A stretch of DNA of 64,000 nucleotides from Psococerastis gibbosa (taxonomy: Eukaryota > Arthropoda > Insecta > Psocodea > Psocidae), in assembly GCA_963971405.1 (NCBI GenBank), contig OZ020484.1, positions 28,914,770 to 28,978,769 of the forward strand. The letters are read 5' to 3'. The translations under genes and the position numbers were made by a program. Below are positions 1 through 14,370 of this stretch, piece by piece. The notes under the pieces were generated by a model, which was given only the letters and a program-made list of their open reading frames with translations, was not told the DNA's origin and made no database searches. The first letter of the stretch is position 1. Every line of letters starts with the position of its first letter.

Positions 1-2434
1 CGAAGCACAAAAGAGGACGGAGTGAACACAACGTAGGTCTTACAGAGGAAAATAAAATCTCACAAGCTTTTGTACCTCAACTCAAAATCCATGACCTTTT
101 TTTAATAAAACGCGGTGCCTTAAAAAATCGCAAATGAAAGACAATTTGTATTAAAAAATTGTGAAGTAGTTTTTAAAGGATTTTAAAAATATTCCTGCCA
201 TCTACTTTGCAGGTGATCTCCACCCTTTGTACTTTTTACTGCCAATAATAAATGAATTTATCACCAACCACCATTTGAAAAAATGTCAAATGCCTGTTTC
301 AAAATTGAAATTTTTGACGTTATCTGGGGCAGGTTGTAAGTAAATATATGAAAATAATGACTTTCTTTTTGTTTTATTACGAAGCCAACCTAGCGCAGTT
401 AGGGTGATAAAGGGCTTCCTGACACTCAACTAGGGAGCACGCCAAAAAAAGTTACACTTAAAAAACTGCCAATTTTACCGATATCAACCCAAAGTATGCA
501 TAGGTAAAATTGGTCGAAGCTACCCTTAGAACAAACAGGTTGTAAATAGTAAATAAAGTTGAGGGGGGGGGGGGGTTAAGACCCGCACCCGCCTTATATT
601 TACCAGAAAATATGGAGGCGCTGATCTTGTCGAGATTATTATTATTGTTTTACTACACCCCATACCATGACCATGAGAATACCACAAAACGGCATAACTA
701 ACGATAAAAACATCAATATTCTCTATCCATTATCCAAGCCACTTTGTGTCATTAAAAATGATCACATTTCATATATTGGGTAATTATTAACATTTACTCC
801 CAGAGGCAATACAAATACAGAGCAGTCAAACGAAACAACGACTGACAGCGTAAAACTGTTGTACAAACGGAAGAAACAAGCAAATGCAATACCCTCCGGA
901 GCTGCAGGTACAGTACGATTCACAATATAACTAACATGAAATGACAAAAGAACTCAAAATAAGCGACTGTCTCCCCAAGGGGAGTAGTGTCAACAGCAAA
1001 AGCGGTACGGTACCCTTTTCTGCCAATAAGGGATGACTCTAATGGATATAAAAACAGGGATGACAGGTAATTTTACTGACCAATAGCAGCGCATCGCATA
1101 GTCCTGCTGCCCGGCAGAGTGGAGAGTATCATTACGCTAAAAGCGTGAAAAAATGCAGCAGAAAAAAGCAGAAGCTTTCAGCTACTGCGACTTTTTATAT
1201 TATTCATTTAGAGATGATTAATTTATGGTTCAATGAAGGGAATTTAGGGAAATATTAGGAGCTCACCGTCAGTGCTGTATGAGTAATAAAAATTTATATG
1301 CTCAACAATTTATATGCTGTTGCATGGAAAATTATGGACAATGGCGACTGGCGTAGAGTTCATTAGAGCAGGCGGCCAGTTCACATTCGATTTCTGCCCG
1401 GGATCCTAGCATAGCCTGCAGGCTACAGTACAGTTAATTTAAAATTGGCGTCATAGTCATGGCAAACTTGAGTAAAACATAGTATATTTCCAGATTGTAC
1501 ACAGTCTGTGTTTTTTTTTTCAAATGATCCACAGGGGAAGACGACAATAAATCGACTAAACGGCCTTGCTCTAATGATCTTACAGGTAATTAGGAAATAT
1601 AGTAATAACATACCTAGTCGCGCCATATGGTTTTGAACTGGTGGTTTCCATGCAGTCGGCAAATAAACCAACTGACTTGAATTGGGTATATTATGAACAT
1701 TCAACCTTTATATTACAATTACATAAAAGCAGAAGATTATTCGTTGTGCCTTCCGTGGTTTCTTACCTGACGTGGCACCGTCGTCGATCGCGGCACGCTC
1801 CACCTCCAAGGGTATTTCGGTATTCCTCAAATCTCGGTAAGGGTTTCTGTAGAAGCGCTCTATCACGACTTTTCAACCAAAATATGAAAGCACAAGCAGC
1901 ATCTAAGCATGACATAGACACCTCATGTTCCTACACTTCTGATAAATATGAAAACATTGTCGCACTTTGTTTACATACCGCTAATACTTTCTTATATTGG
2001 CCCAAAAGTCACCACAACCCACTGATATTAGTTAAAAGGGGCTTTGGTCCACGACTATGAAATTATGAATCATTTGGTCAATTAATGCTTGCGAGTCAGA
2101 GTAAATTGCAATTGCTTGACATGCAAATCAAAGCTAATTGTCATGATCTAAACAATAGCATGACAAAAGCATTGATTTGTTGGCAAATCCATTACGAGCT
2201 AACCATGGCCACGGCGCATTAACTTGCAGTAGTGGTCCCCATGCAATTTGATGTAATAATACTGTGTAATTTGAACAGCACTGGGGTTTTATAATTTTTT
2301 GTTGCATTGAAAAGATCCCTATACCAATGTCGAATCTTAGGCACCTGGTCGCTAGTATATGAGCGAGCGTGTACAGTGTACACAGTCATAATAGTCTACT
2401 TATTAACTTTAAATTACTTACTGTCACTCATTGT
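1..2434. other. Host DNA without a recognised gene
   Basis: AT-rich with one SINE tail (355-440) and a G-run at about 563. Short frames here show no known protein pattern. Confidence 0.5.
355..440 (-). mobile_element. SINE tail fragment
   Basis: Reverse orientation: GAAGCCAACCTAGCGCAGTT then AGGGCTTCCTGACACTCAAC; only the tail half of the family is present. Confidence 0.5.
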
Positions 2435-3219
2435 AAGAACCGGTCCGAGTTTCCAATTTATCAAAATTAGTAGATAGCGAAAATGAGTAATTTCATGGTA
2501 AATAATTTTCCTATGGTTAAATTTCCGATACCTCGAGGGGGGGGGGGGGGTTGTCCACCTGACGTCACTGGAGGTGAGGTAAATTCTAGATAGGTCAAAC
2601 CAACACATTACCACACAGCAATACTGGCAGGGCACGCAATGCATTTGAGCGTGAATTTTCTATCATTTTTTCAAAAAAACATTTTTTTTTTACAAAACCA
2701 AATGCTTTTCTGGGAAAGCAACCTGTCCGGTTTCGTTTTCGCAGAAAAATTATTTTTTAGTCATTTTTCATTAAAATTTAGTTATTTTTATTTTCTTACC
2801 CCCAGAAGCAACCTATCAAGGGGCAAGCGACCCCCCGCATTTTGTTAACATTAATAACGACTACAATATGTGAATTTAAAAGAAATCGTTGGAGCCGTTT
2901 TTGAGAAATAATTTTTTTAGACGTTTTTTGAGAATAAAACCCCCCAAATTAAGTTAGCCCCAAATAAAAAAAATTGATCCGAGGTGTGATTTTTGTAAAC
3001 CTACATGCAAAATTTCATCAAAATCGACCGAGTAGTTGCCCGGAAATCGACGCACAGACAGACATACAGACAGACAGAGCGACAGACAGACAGACATTTC
3101 GTAAAAACCACTTTTTTGGGTTCCTGGGACCTCAAAACGTGTAAATCCGTTGAAATCTTGGAATCGAAAATTTCAACCATCACAAAGCTTTCCATGTACT
3201 ACGTATAAATTGGAAAGCA
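2435..3219 (+). repeat. Interspersed repeat family A, copy 1 (plus)
   Basis: About 0.8 kb beginning AAGAACCGGTCCGAG and ending ATAAATTGGAAAGCA. A reverse complement of that end (TGCTTTCCAATTTAT) lies near the start in better copies. Inside are a poly-G run, CACCTGACGTCACTGG, a poly-T stretch and a CAGA microsatellite (about 3055-3095). No coding capacity recognised. Confidence 0.85.
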
Positions 3220-3239
3220 AAAATGAAAATTCATAGTAT

Positions 3240-3765
3240 AGTTTTACGTTATAACCATACGATTCCCGACCGGACCCAGGAACCAATATAGTGTTTTTAC
3301 GAAATGTCTGTCTTGTCGGCAATGGGCGATTTGGATGTAATAATGTAGGTACACAAAAATTATATCTCGATACCATTTTATTTTGGTCTCCCTCAATTTA
3401 GGGGGGCTTTACCTTCCGAAAACAAAAAAAAAACGACTAAGTTTTTTTTCTAAAAAAAAAAAAAACAGCTCCTACGATTTTGTTTAAAATTCAAATATAT
3501 ATGTCGCTATTAATGTAAACAAACCCAATAAGCCACCTGCCCTTTAATAGTTTGGTTCTGGGGGCAGAACCTTTCCTACTTCAGGTATATTTAAGGTGTA
3601 ATATAGATTAACAAAGCCGAACAGGTTGCTTTCTCAATTAAAGTTTTGGTTTTGAATAAATATTACTTTTTTGAAGAAATTATGGATAATTCATGCCCCA
3701 ATACATTGCATACCCTGTCAATATTACTGTGTTGTACACCTTGTCGTATTATATTGGTCTGCCCG
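3240..3765 (-). repeat. Interspersed repeat family A, degenerate inverted copy 2
   Basis: Retains the order of family A in reverse orientation: GGACCCAGGAACC, ACGAAATGTCTGTC, the A-rich block, GGGGGCAGAACC, AACAGGTTGCTTTC and GCATACCCTGTCAATATTACTG. It is more diverged than copy 1 and lies head-to-head with it. Confidence 0.65.
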
Positions 3766-5234
3766 TTCTTGACTATGCAATCGTCTAATCTATCAATTCA
3801 GGGCTTTGAGATAGGGAAAGTCTAGGCAACCGAAATTTAAGCCTAGGACAATTATTTGCCACACTTTATTAGGCTATACTTATTGCTAAATATGAAAGAA
3901 TGTACGGGTTGTTCACTCGTACCACCGGTTATTGCTAAAGAAGAAAAGCTTTCCCTATACTAACTTATACCAATAGGAAAGCAATTAAGCAAATGATTCA
4001 CGTAGAATTCCTCAATTACCAATTCTCAACCCACGAAATAACCGCTTAGTTCGCCTCTAAGCAAGTGATCAAAGTATCCCCATGTTACCATATTATAAAT
4101 TCATCGATTGAAAGGGTAAAGGCAACGGCGTAAATCGGTGATGCGATTCCGGGAGTAGCAAGCGGTATTAGTATTCTGTGCACTGATAGAACTCCGCGTG
4201 GGTGTTGATTGCTCCCTCTCCCCCTCGGTCCGGCCAAATTCTTCCCTTGGGACACGCCATTTTGATGTTTCTGGTCGCCATCAACGGTGCTGCGACATAC
4301 CACAGATGAGAGGATACTCAGAATTTTTGATAATTGCAAAGCAGTAGCATGTATTTTTTTTTCAAATTTGGAAATGAAACAAAAAATAATACTAAACATA
4401 AATTTTCCGAGCATCAAATCTTAGTCTAGAACTGTGAAACCCTCCACATGCAGATTATTAGTTTATACGTCATACCATTAAATTTTTTAATGTGGGGAAT
4501 GTAATGCGGGGGATAATAAAATTTTGAAAAATATAATTTTTGTTTGGTATGATGTGTTAACTAGATATCTGTTATTAAAGAAAGAAAGAAAATTGACTTT
4601 ATATTTTTACATTTTTTAGGCGAACTTTAGGCCGTTAGACCCACTCTTACAAGTGTTACAACTAACCCTTTGGACAAAATAATGTTATAAAATTAATAGA
4701 CCTGCTTACTTCCAAATAATTTAACCAAAACAAAATTTAATAGTGCGTAAGCAGGAATTAGTATAAAAAAAAGTATGTACGGACGTAACCTCCTTCCCAT
4801 CCACTCAACATTCGCTCCTCATTCCTACCGTTGCATGAGAAAACTGTGACAAGCCACCCTTTTAAGGTAATTATTATTTTTTTACACTCATAGTAACATT
4901 AAAAAGTAGTATCGTGCATGTGTAGGCCTATATATATTGTATGTTGTCTGGCGGCTGGTCACCAGGGCCGGATTTACCGCATGGGCAACATGGGCAAGTG
5001 CCCAGGGCGGCAAATTTTTGGAAAACCAAATTTTGTAGCCGTACGCACTCGGTACGTTTGGTTGGTAGTCGTAGATCCGTTGATCAGTAGTAATAAATAG
5101 ACTAATTAGCAGCTTGTAATATGCCCATGGGCGGAGAAAACATAAATCTAACCCTGTTGGCCACCATCTCCTCTTAACAGTAACTTTGAATTAACAATGA
5201 AGCTTATGCTTACATACACAATATATACTGTAAA
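3766..5234. other. Host DNA without a recognised gene
   Basis: Nothing coding. CAGGGCCGGATTTACC near 4963 resembles the start of a hAT-type MITE, but no matching right end was found. Confidence 0.45.
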
Positions 5235-5565
5235 TAAGTAAATAATGACTTTCTGTTCCATTACTGAACTAACCGCGGAGTTAGGGCTATATATCCCTCT
5301 CGTGCACTCAAATAGACTGCTTTACATGCCTTCCGAAGCATAATATAAAGAGAAGAGTGACGTCTGCATCGGAGATGGAAGCTGACGCGGAATTCCCCCG
5401 AAGTCCTTCGAAAAATTGAAAAGGGACGGATTAGATGGGCCGGGGAGAAGCACTATGACCCCTGTCTAGATATTATGATAGCCTAGCTGGGTTTGCGGAT
5501 CAAACGGAATACCTATAAAAGATATTGCAAGTATGGGACTCGAACGAACACCCTTTCAGGCGAAA
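5235..5565 (-). mobile_element. SINE fragment interrupted by other sequence
   Basis: Reverse orientation: CGCGGAGTTAGGGCTATATA, CTGCTTTACATGCCTTCCGA, then about 150 bp of unrelated DNA, then GGGACTCGAACGAACACCCT. The break suggests a later insertion. Confidence 0.5.
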
Positions 5566-7234
5566 GTCCTTATCACTTATCCAATAAAATGCGTTTGCTG
5601 ACAACTACTAATATAACTGTCAACTCTGACATTGAAAATAAACTTTTGACTGTAAAGGAGGCACAAAGTAATAGAAAATTCTTTGAAACTCTACATAAAC
5701 GCTTTTGACAATGACATTGGAATAACGAAGGCTTAGAGTAAAGATAAATAAAGTAAATTAAAGTTGCAACATTTGAAGTCACTCTGAACCTCAAGGTGAG
5801 TCGAACAGTCAAGATGTAACTTTTCTGTTGTCAGAAGTTATTTGCAATTGTGGAAATAGGAAAATAAACTCAGATATTCGAGACATACAATACCAAACTA
5901 GAATTTTCTTAAAATAACCCCAATGTGATGTTGAAAATGAAATAGGAATAACGTTATAGTAACTATGTTTTACAATTTGAAGACATGTTCCTTTACATTT
6001 TGATACAGTGTAGTACCACTAGTACCGTTTGGCTACAGTTCCGTGGGAAAGCGTGAAACGTAAGGCTAGGTTAGCTCCTCGCCTTTTAAATCTGTTAGTG
6101 ATGGCCACATACTTTATATCAAAGATTAGAGGAACATTTTTTTTACTTTATATCATCTCAATATTTCCAGTGAAAATTGTTTAAAAAGTGGGGTACGATT
6201 TGGTATTGAAAGCACATAAATACAATTTTAACATGTATGATATTAATTAATAATAGTGTATTATAACATTTCTCAGTTTTTCGCCTACAAACAAAAATCC
6301 TGAAATTCGAAGTTTTCTAAAATAGGTGAAACCAGACTTAATAATTCGTACAATATTTGGCACATACAAGTATTGGTGCAAACTCCAAGATCATACACGG
6401 GTTCTGGCTGTAAAAAAAAGGAAGCCACGTAAGAAAAATAAGCACGGTTACTTTAAACAAAGTGCTAAGAAACAGCGTATAAACGGGGTATTCTTTTGTA
6501 ATACTCGTGCCATTACCAGCTACTTGTACGAGTAGTTAAGTCTCATTTTCACTGTGAAAGGTAATCGACTTGAAAAACTCAAGAGCAGTTCTAAAACGAA
6601 ACCTATCCACCTATCCCCACTTATCTGAGTGCGAACCAGTTTTCTGGTTATTGGGCAAGGGTTGGCTTTTTGTTGGAAGAGGTTGGCAGCACCTGAGACC
6701 GGGTATAATGGAGTCTGCTCAAGTTTCAGCTTTCCCCAATATCCGGCGGTTTGCGCCACTTGAAAACCACTTTTTGCATTCCCATCTTACCCTCTATTCT
6801 CCTTCGTTCGTATTCTCCTCAAATTTTTTGGCCACCCTAACTGGCGGCAGACTGGAGGCAGTATGAAATTTTTTCATCATGTACTAAATTGGGAAAAAAT
6901 GACTTCAGAGCAAATGGGACACCCACGCTACTCGCTTTTGGTGCAAAGTCGAATATCACTGGAATCTGGAATGGCTATAGAAATTATATTATAAGAAAAT
7001 ATTCCTATACATTTTGATACATGACATGTGGCCGTCAATAACAATGATTGGCCACAATATTCAAAACTGATTTAAACAATAAACGAAAGGAGTTTGGATA
7101 TGGAAGGAATTTGCAAGCTGTCGCCCCATATCATGTATGTACGCCCCTCCCCCCCCCCCCCTCTATTGAGTACGTATATCTTCAAGATAACAATATCGGA
7201 CACATCGCGGACGCGCCCTAATGCGAAATAAGCA

Positions 7235-7500
7235 CCAACATATATTTTCCGGGAATAACTTTAAATTATCCTATGTAGACCCCATATTTTAATGTAAATT
7301 CACTTACGGGAATTAAACCGAAATTAAAATAAAAATGGCTTGTTGATAGAGATTAATTGCTGATAATTTTTGCTTATGTTAGGCGCAGGGGGGTATTTTT
7401 TTCTGGACTCTATTGGGTTTAACATGACTAAACAGTTGAATGTTGTCTGGTTTGGAGCAGGTTACCTTTAATAACGACTTTAAATGGTTTAAATAATTCC
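7235..7500 (+). repeat. Interspersed repeat E, copy 1
   Basis: Shares TAAATTCACTTACGGGAATT, GAGATTAATTGCTG and the TGGTTTAAA-type end with 30060-30300. No ORF. Confidence 0.6.
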
Positions 7501-10500
7501 CCAGGTATGTTATTCGTTTTAGTTAGTACCTACCATGCCTGCAGGAAGTAGTAAGATACAAAGCACAAAAATAGTTAATAGCTAAAATAGCGAGGGAAAA
7601 GGAAATGGAATAAATCGATAAAATAACAGAGAACGACTTTATCAGGCGCAAATCGAACGGAAAAGTCTATTTTATTGTAAGTGGCAAGATGGTTGAAAAG
7701 CATAAAAGGGAAAATAAATCGATTAGAAGGAGAAAATGGCGGGAAACCTCGGGGGTAATTGAAAATTCTTGCATTTATTACTGGCAAAATGAAAGAGATT
7801 CTTGAAAGATGATGAAAACTAATGGAATAACATCTTTCCCCATAACTTGTTCAACTTGAAGACAAGTTAGCGGTCCTTTCAAAACCAAGACAACACCGCA
7901 AATTGCCTTTCATCTTCCCCTAATTGGTTTAGAGAAGGGAAAAAGTTTACAATAGGTTGCCGAGTAGAAAGAAAAATATAATTAATTGGATAAGTGTGAA
8001 ATTTCGGAGTAAGCGCCTTACACGCGTTGAGTTTTGGGTAAGCCCAAAATATGAGGATTATTGGCTTAAGATAAGTTTACCTTGCCACCCCCCCCCCCCC
8101 TCTTCAAACGTGTCGGGTTTGGATGGTGCCCATCAACTATGTTGGCAGATTGTGTAAACACGCCCGTAAATGTTGAGAGGCGTGGTCTGCCTATGATGCT
8201 TATAGGATCTTGTGTATTGGTATTTGTTCACAAATTCGAGTGGTATTGGCTTCCGATATTTATTCAAACAACCGGCCACATTGCATACTACCGTAATATG
8301 GGAATAAAATGGGAAATAATTTAATTAATTAAAGGGCGCCGTTAAGAGGATTCCGATCGTAATTGTTTGCCAACCCCGGATCACCAGAAAATTAGCCAGT
8401 TTTTTCATTTCTTTATTTAAGAGGAAATGGAGCGTAGAAAGTTGGCCCCCCAAAATCCAATACTTAATATTTTTAATTTAATTTAGTAAACAAGTTATTA
8501 AAAATTTGGTATATCGAAGTTGTAGAAGACTATTTCATACATCATATCATAGGATATTTTTTATTGTTTGTGTTACAGTTTTTCCATTCAGTTATAACGA
8601 GCAGGTATTCTCATCAGTCTAAGTAAGTTCAATGTCAGTATTATATACCATATAATGCTGCAATATATTTTCAATTAACTATACTCGGGGAAATTTGAGT
8701 CCCCACGTATCTATCAAGAAAGAACAGCTGTGTCTAAAATTAAAAATACCTTAACACAGCCTTAATACACAGCATCCTCTTAATTGGCATGGCATACAAG
8801 TAGATCCTGTAGATAAATCCTTGAAAGGAAATGTTAGTATGAATTAAAACAATAAAAGAACTAATACCTATATCACTACAGCATTATCCTGTGTCTGTTT
8901 GTACCTACAAAGTGTCTTCACAAAAGATTATTTTTAACCCCTTCCAAGTATAAAGTCTGAGAAGCCCCCACGCTGATAATATGAAAGCTCACGGTAATCC
9001 CTCACCAGAGATGGATACAAGGGGATTTCACGATCAAGTTAGTAGTGATACACCTTCGCATCTATTGCTAATCTTCAAAGCCGCTTATCATGGAAGCTTG
9101 GCCCACATGAAGCCATTCATCAATCCGACCCTGAACCCTGCTGTAACTCTGTAAGCACATCACAGCCCGATTGAAAATCAATGACGATTAACAGCTGAGA
9201 TTAACGGGGTACAATCAATCCTCTGATACCCTAATACCTCCCAAGACAACCGCCAATGATTAAAACTATATACGCCCCTGACCTCATTGAAGGCAGCGGC
9301 CTTTTTTCATAGGATCAGCGTGGATGGCGTCTCTGTGAAATTATATCTGAGGATGGTTCCGACTAGAGTTCTATATAGGACATTCGCTTCCCGCCAAAAA
9401 CTTTTTTTGTTCTGGTCCATGCCTATTGTCTCCTACGCCAGCCATTGAAAAAATATGTGGCTAATTCTGGATGCTTAAAATTTTGCTGTATGAAGGTAAT
9501 CTCAAAAATTCACCAGCGAGCTGACTTGCATGCAATTTCATGCCTCCCTTTTGTAACCAGTGCGTTCACATTGTGTCCCTTTGGTTACAGCTCCCCTTAA
9601 TTCAGGTAGCTAATGTATTGTTGTAGGTCCTGCATTAAGTCCAGGTTCCCGGTAGCGTAGCCACTTAACAACCGCCTCACGAACTTAACCAGTCCGGTCA
9701 GACCTGTAAGTGTTTCCCTAGTCCGATAGGTTTTTTGGCACTTTCAATCATGTACGCCGTCATTGTGGCCATTGAATATAGCAGCAGCAGGATGCACAGT
9801 GTTCAGATTGTTCACTTTCTTGATAAAAGTAAGAGATTTCAACAAGATGCATTGTTGTTTCCACAAGCTATGTCGATGGATTCTATGGAGGCTTAAGACC
9901 ACATCTAGAATGCTTGAAAAAAGTAGGCCTATCAAGAACAATGTAACAGTCGAGCTTGAACAGGATTTTAGGCCCATGACATTTTCACATTTCTCTCTCA
10001 TGAATGAATATTACAGGATAATAACTGTGCGCCGTTTCCGTTTTACAGCTTTCCCTTCCGCGTAATTGAACGCAGCATAATTTCTGGGTCACAAATCCAG
10101 CAGGCAGCAGCAGACGCTGGCAATAAAACATCACCAGGTTTAACTGCAAGACAATTAATTAAAGCCGTGGACGCTTCTTCAGCAGAACCGGCAGTGAATT
10201 GACGACTGAAGGGAGATTTACGTGCAGCATTACATTACAAAAGTAGTAAAACTTGAGGTAGGCAAGCGGGCTTTAGAGGGCCTTTACGGGTCTCTCAAGT
10301 CTCGTAAAATTAAAAAAAAAAAACGTCCTTGAGTGCTACAACTAGCATGACGGAAAATTGCTCCAGAAAGGGGTGGGGGGGGGGGGTGCTGGTTACTAAA
10401 GCACTGTTATCCACCATTTTGATTCCTATTTGTTAATTATTACAAGGTAGTATAAAAGATGAAAAATAATTAATTAAAAATAAATTTAAAAGAATTAGTC

Positions 10501-10664
10501 AAGAACTTCCCTATCAGCTGTAACCGCTGTAAAGCTCATAAAGTTCTAAAAAAACACACTCAATGCTTTGTATAAACACCAGCAGACAGCAGAATTCAAA
10601 ATGGATTCAAAATGGCGGATTACTGGTTACCTAACCTAATACGTGTCACAATAAGTAAAAATCA

Positions 10665-10740
10665 GGAATAGTCCAGTTGGTAAAGAACTAGACTATGAAA
10701 CCGAAAGTCGAAGTTCGAGACTAGACATAATAGGGGAAAC
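10665..10740 (+). mobile_element. tRNA-like SINE head
   Basis: TAGTCCAGTTGGTAAAGAAC resembles an A box and AAGTTCGAGACTAG a B box, 30 bp apart. Similar to 26855-26950. No cloverleaf. Confidence 0.4.
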
Positions 10741-11929
10741 AAATCGGCCTGCTCTGGGTCCATCCAACCCTAATGGGTGCCTTACCTTCATCGGTTGAGA
10801 AAACGCGGCTGCAGGGCATGTTGCTGAAAACGTTTCCATGTACTTTTACGGAATTGGCCGACAGGATTTTTTTCTGATGGACCGAGATGGGTACTGAGAT
10901 TATAATTCCATTGTAATGTAGTAATGCAAATTTTGTCAGAGAATTTATTCAGAGTTCTGATTAACATCCTAATTGAGAGATAAAAGCTCTTTTCGGCGAC
11001 CGACAGGCTGTGTCATATGGCGCCTTTCTCCAACCGTATTTAATTTCTTTGCTGTCTAGGATTTCCCTTCACTTCGATTTTTCGTTGACTCCGATTCTCG
11101 CTTATATGTAATTCAGGTAGACATGAGTCAATTGTACAATAATAGATATTACAACTTACGTTGCAATAACAAATAACAACTAAATAATTCAAAGGTGACC
11201 AATATCTACGTTTCACATCCTCTTAATTGATAAATAAATTGTCTCTACCACGGATATCATGTGACGTAGTCAGTTTGGTCACTTGTGGAGACAAAAACCT
11301 GGTAATTTCCTCCTATGGCAAGCTTTTGGTAAGTACTATTTAACTGTCATCGTAAATGAGCTGTTAGACGGAGAAAGAGTTTCCTCTGCTTCCTATGGGT
11401 TAGAACAAGAGACCCCCGGTTGGTCTAAGGCTTAGACTCTAAGTTTAGGCCCATCATGGGCCTGAACGTTGTGCCTCTTTTATCCGCAAAATTTGACAAA
11501 GGAAAACACGTCAAAGGAATTTTTTGGGGTAGTTACCCCGCTGTTGATGCAGGCTGCGCCCCAGGGGGAATAAGACCACCCCAATTGACGTCACACGCTT
11601 TTGATATTCATGCGTCATTACGCAATCTACTAGGTTTCCACGGCTTTATCTTCGCGCGGTCTTTTCATCTCACAGCAGACCTTGGAAGCTATTGAAATTT
11701 GAAATAGGGCAGAAAGATAAATCAGATATACGAGAATGGAGTGAAGGAGAGGTGAAGCTGTGGAAGTGCTTAATGACGCGTTAGGGGCTTGCATACAAAA
11801 ACAGGTTATGTTATATTATTAGTATTATATTTGAGGAGGGCTTTTAAGGATGTACGCCTACTTATACAAGGTCCAAGCCAACGACTTCATGGATTTTCGG
11901 ACATAATACATTCATACATACATAATACC

Positions 11930-12190
11930 AATATTTTTTGGCTACTGGCAAACTGATACTGTATGTCAACCTACACCGGCTACGAGCAATAATGGAAAAG
12001 CAGAGACAAGCTCACCATCGACACAATGTAGCAAGCATGATTTCACCAAGTTTGAGTTTGAGTCAGCCACTAGTGGGGATCTACACACTAACGTCAGTAG
12101 GCAAGCAATCAGCAATCAGGCCAGGGTCTGTAGTAAGCAAACACAGTTTGACATAGGCGGTGACCAGGTCATCAAGCATGTTTAATGTTT
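11930..12190 (+). repeat. Interspersed repeat D, copy 1
   Basis: TACTGGCAAACTGATACTGT, GTCAACCTACACCGGCTACG, GCAATAATGG and GCAAGCATGA recur at 36480-36670 (plus) and 13060-13250 (reverse). Frames through it are not conserved. Confidence 0.6.
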
Positions 12191-13059
12191 AAACATGGAC
12201 AGAACGGTACACAGGAGGGCGAGGATGGTGGTAAATATGTAATAACTGTAATGATGAGCCTGCCTAATAGGTACGACGCACCCTCGACTCACATCCGGCG
12301 AATAATGGACCCGGCCTTATGCAGCTATTGCTGAATAAACAGGTTAAAATTTAAGCAGCCCTTTGACGTCCATTGAGTTTATGAGAAAATATGTTTTTTG
12401 TTTTGTTATAAGATTGGACGATTGATTTTCCTGACAGCACAAAAACTAATTGCAAAAACGAAAGATGGGATAAAATGGATAAAATAAAAGGTTGCATTCA
12501 GTGAAGTAGAACTATCTGGGCTAGTGGGCCATAGTTGAATGGGGTATTTACGCCTAGTGTCAAACTGTGAGATCTTCAGTGCTGACGGGAGGAGAATATC
12601 ACGGAGACTCGATAGAAATAATATTTACAATTATATTAATATTTTAAGATAAAATAAAAATAAAAAAAAGAAGAGATACAGAAACAAGATTGATGATGAT
12701 CTCAGAAGAGTGGAACTGGTCAAGAGAAAGACCGGAATATTCAGAAATGGTGAGATGGTAGTAAGCTCACGTGTCACACGCGGGTAACTGGAATACACAT
12801 AATAGTCACCTTATTAACTTTGTAAAACTTGCTGCCACGTCAACAGCAGTGAAAGCTTTCGGACATAACTTGATAATTCATCATTTGTCATGATGAAAGA
12901 ATTTAACTAACCCTTTTTTTAAATAGTATTACACCATTGCCATTAAACTTTATCAATAGATGAAAGAATTTTCGAAAGTCAGTATAGCATTTGGAGGAAG
13001 TGGTAAAACAAATAGCTATAGCAACATTTGTAGGGACTCGTATCTGTACTTGGCTAAGT

Positions 13060-13255
13060 CATGCTTTCGCCTGTTTCATCGTGTGAATGGTAAGCTTGTC
13101 TCAGCTTGTCCATTATCGCTTGTAGCCGGTATAGGTTGACATGGAGGAGGTACACCAGTTTGCCAATGGCAAAAAATTCATACGGAAACAATACAAATAA
13201 TGTCCGAAATCTATGGGGTCATTGGGCATTGGACAAGGGACCTATGGGCCACTAT
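13060..13255 (-). repeat. Interspersed repeat D, copy 2 (reverse)
   Basis: Reverse orientation of the family: GCTTGTCCATTATCGCTTGT, TATAGGTTGACAT and CAGTTTGCCAATGGC. Confidence 0.6.
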
Positions 13256-14104
13256 AAGTAGGCCTGGGTCCATAAAAAGTTCTCCAAAAATTACAAGGTA
13301 TGTAGGTGTTATCATGAAGACAGCTATAAAATGCGGGAAAATGAAAAAAATATGAATGAAATCAATTTAAACTGTGAATTAAAACCTCAAACTTGTACAT
13401 AACAAAGTTGATAAACTTAATTCCAATGAAGCGAGAGAAATTGAGAAACATGGAACAATGTAATGTAGGTAACATACGCTTCTCACCGCCAAACCTCATT
13501 TACCCTCACCTCTTTGATATTATCTAATTGACACCGCCATCTTAACCCCGCCACTATACGCCTAATTCTGCTTCAATGAACAAATATAAATTAAGTTTAT
13601 GTCTCAATCTCTTCTAATAATGTCACCTTCAAGTTTTGCACCGAACCAAGAGCTTTTTACGTACGTGATAGTTTAATAGGTTCGGAAGGTTCCACACATA
13701 GAATCACTGTATACAGCAATGTAGTTGTATGATCTCTCAGACTCGGAGGTCAGGGTGAGTCCAAAGTACAATACAACATTCACCCCTAAATTTAATATCT
13801 AAAGGAGAAGAAATAAATTGGAAAACATTGATATTCCGTATGGAGATGTTTTATACTGTACGATTCACCTGGCCAACCGACCGTCCTCTAACTGGTAACC
13901 CTCTTCGTAGCCTACTAAGTCGCCGTCAACGTGCTCCAACCTGAATAGACTACTGCCTCAGTAGATGCCAGAGGCTAGTCGACCGCCAGTAGCCGGAACA
14001 CAAAGTAGACCCCACCAACCAGAGCAGTACCACTACCATCGTAGACTTCATGTTATTATCTACATAATGAATTTTAATTGGTTACTTATCGACATCGTGT
14101 TCCA

Positions 14105-14370
14105 AATGTCAAGAGGCGAATGGATACAGAAACCGAGTTGCTGCTGACCGAATTTAACATTCTTCGGCCATGTGATGGAGGAACGAAAAGTATCGCTATC
14201 TGCATGTAATTATCCAAGGGAAGATAAAAGGACTGAGGGCTCCCGGCAGAAGGAGAACATCCTGGTTGAAAAACCTGAGACAGTGGCTTGGCAAGAGCAC
14301 GACTTCCCTCTTCGAAGCAGCAGTCTTAGGGCCCAAATTATCATGATGATCGCCAATCTTCGATAGAAGA
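14105..14370 (+). mobile_element. Non-LTR retrotransposon remnant
   Basis: Frames with breaks read FGHVMEER, then an APGRRRTSWL block and LRQWLG, the usual C-terminal motif order of a LINE reverse transcriptase ORF. Frameshifts prevent a continuous ORF. Confidence 0.6.

Larger units (their letters stand above)
5566..11929. other. Host DNA without a recognised gene
   Basis: Contains repeat E (7235-7500), a SINE head (10665-10740) and C/G runs near 7148, 8088 and 10372. No gene seen. Confidence 0.5.

Noticed and set aside
3055..3095. CAGA repeat as a coding Gln/Thr-rich tract
   Set aside because: It is a microsatellite inside a repeat family and is found in all full copies.
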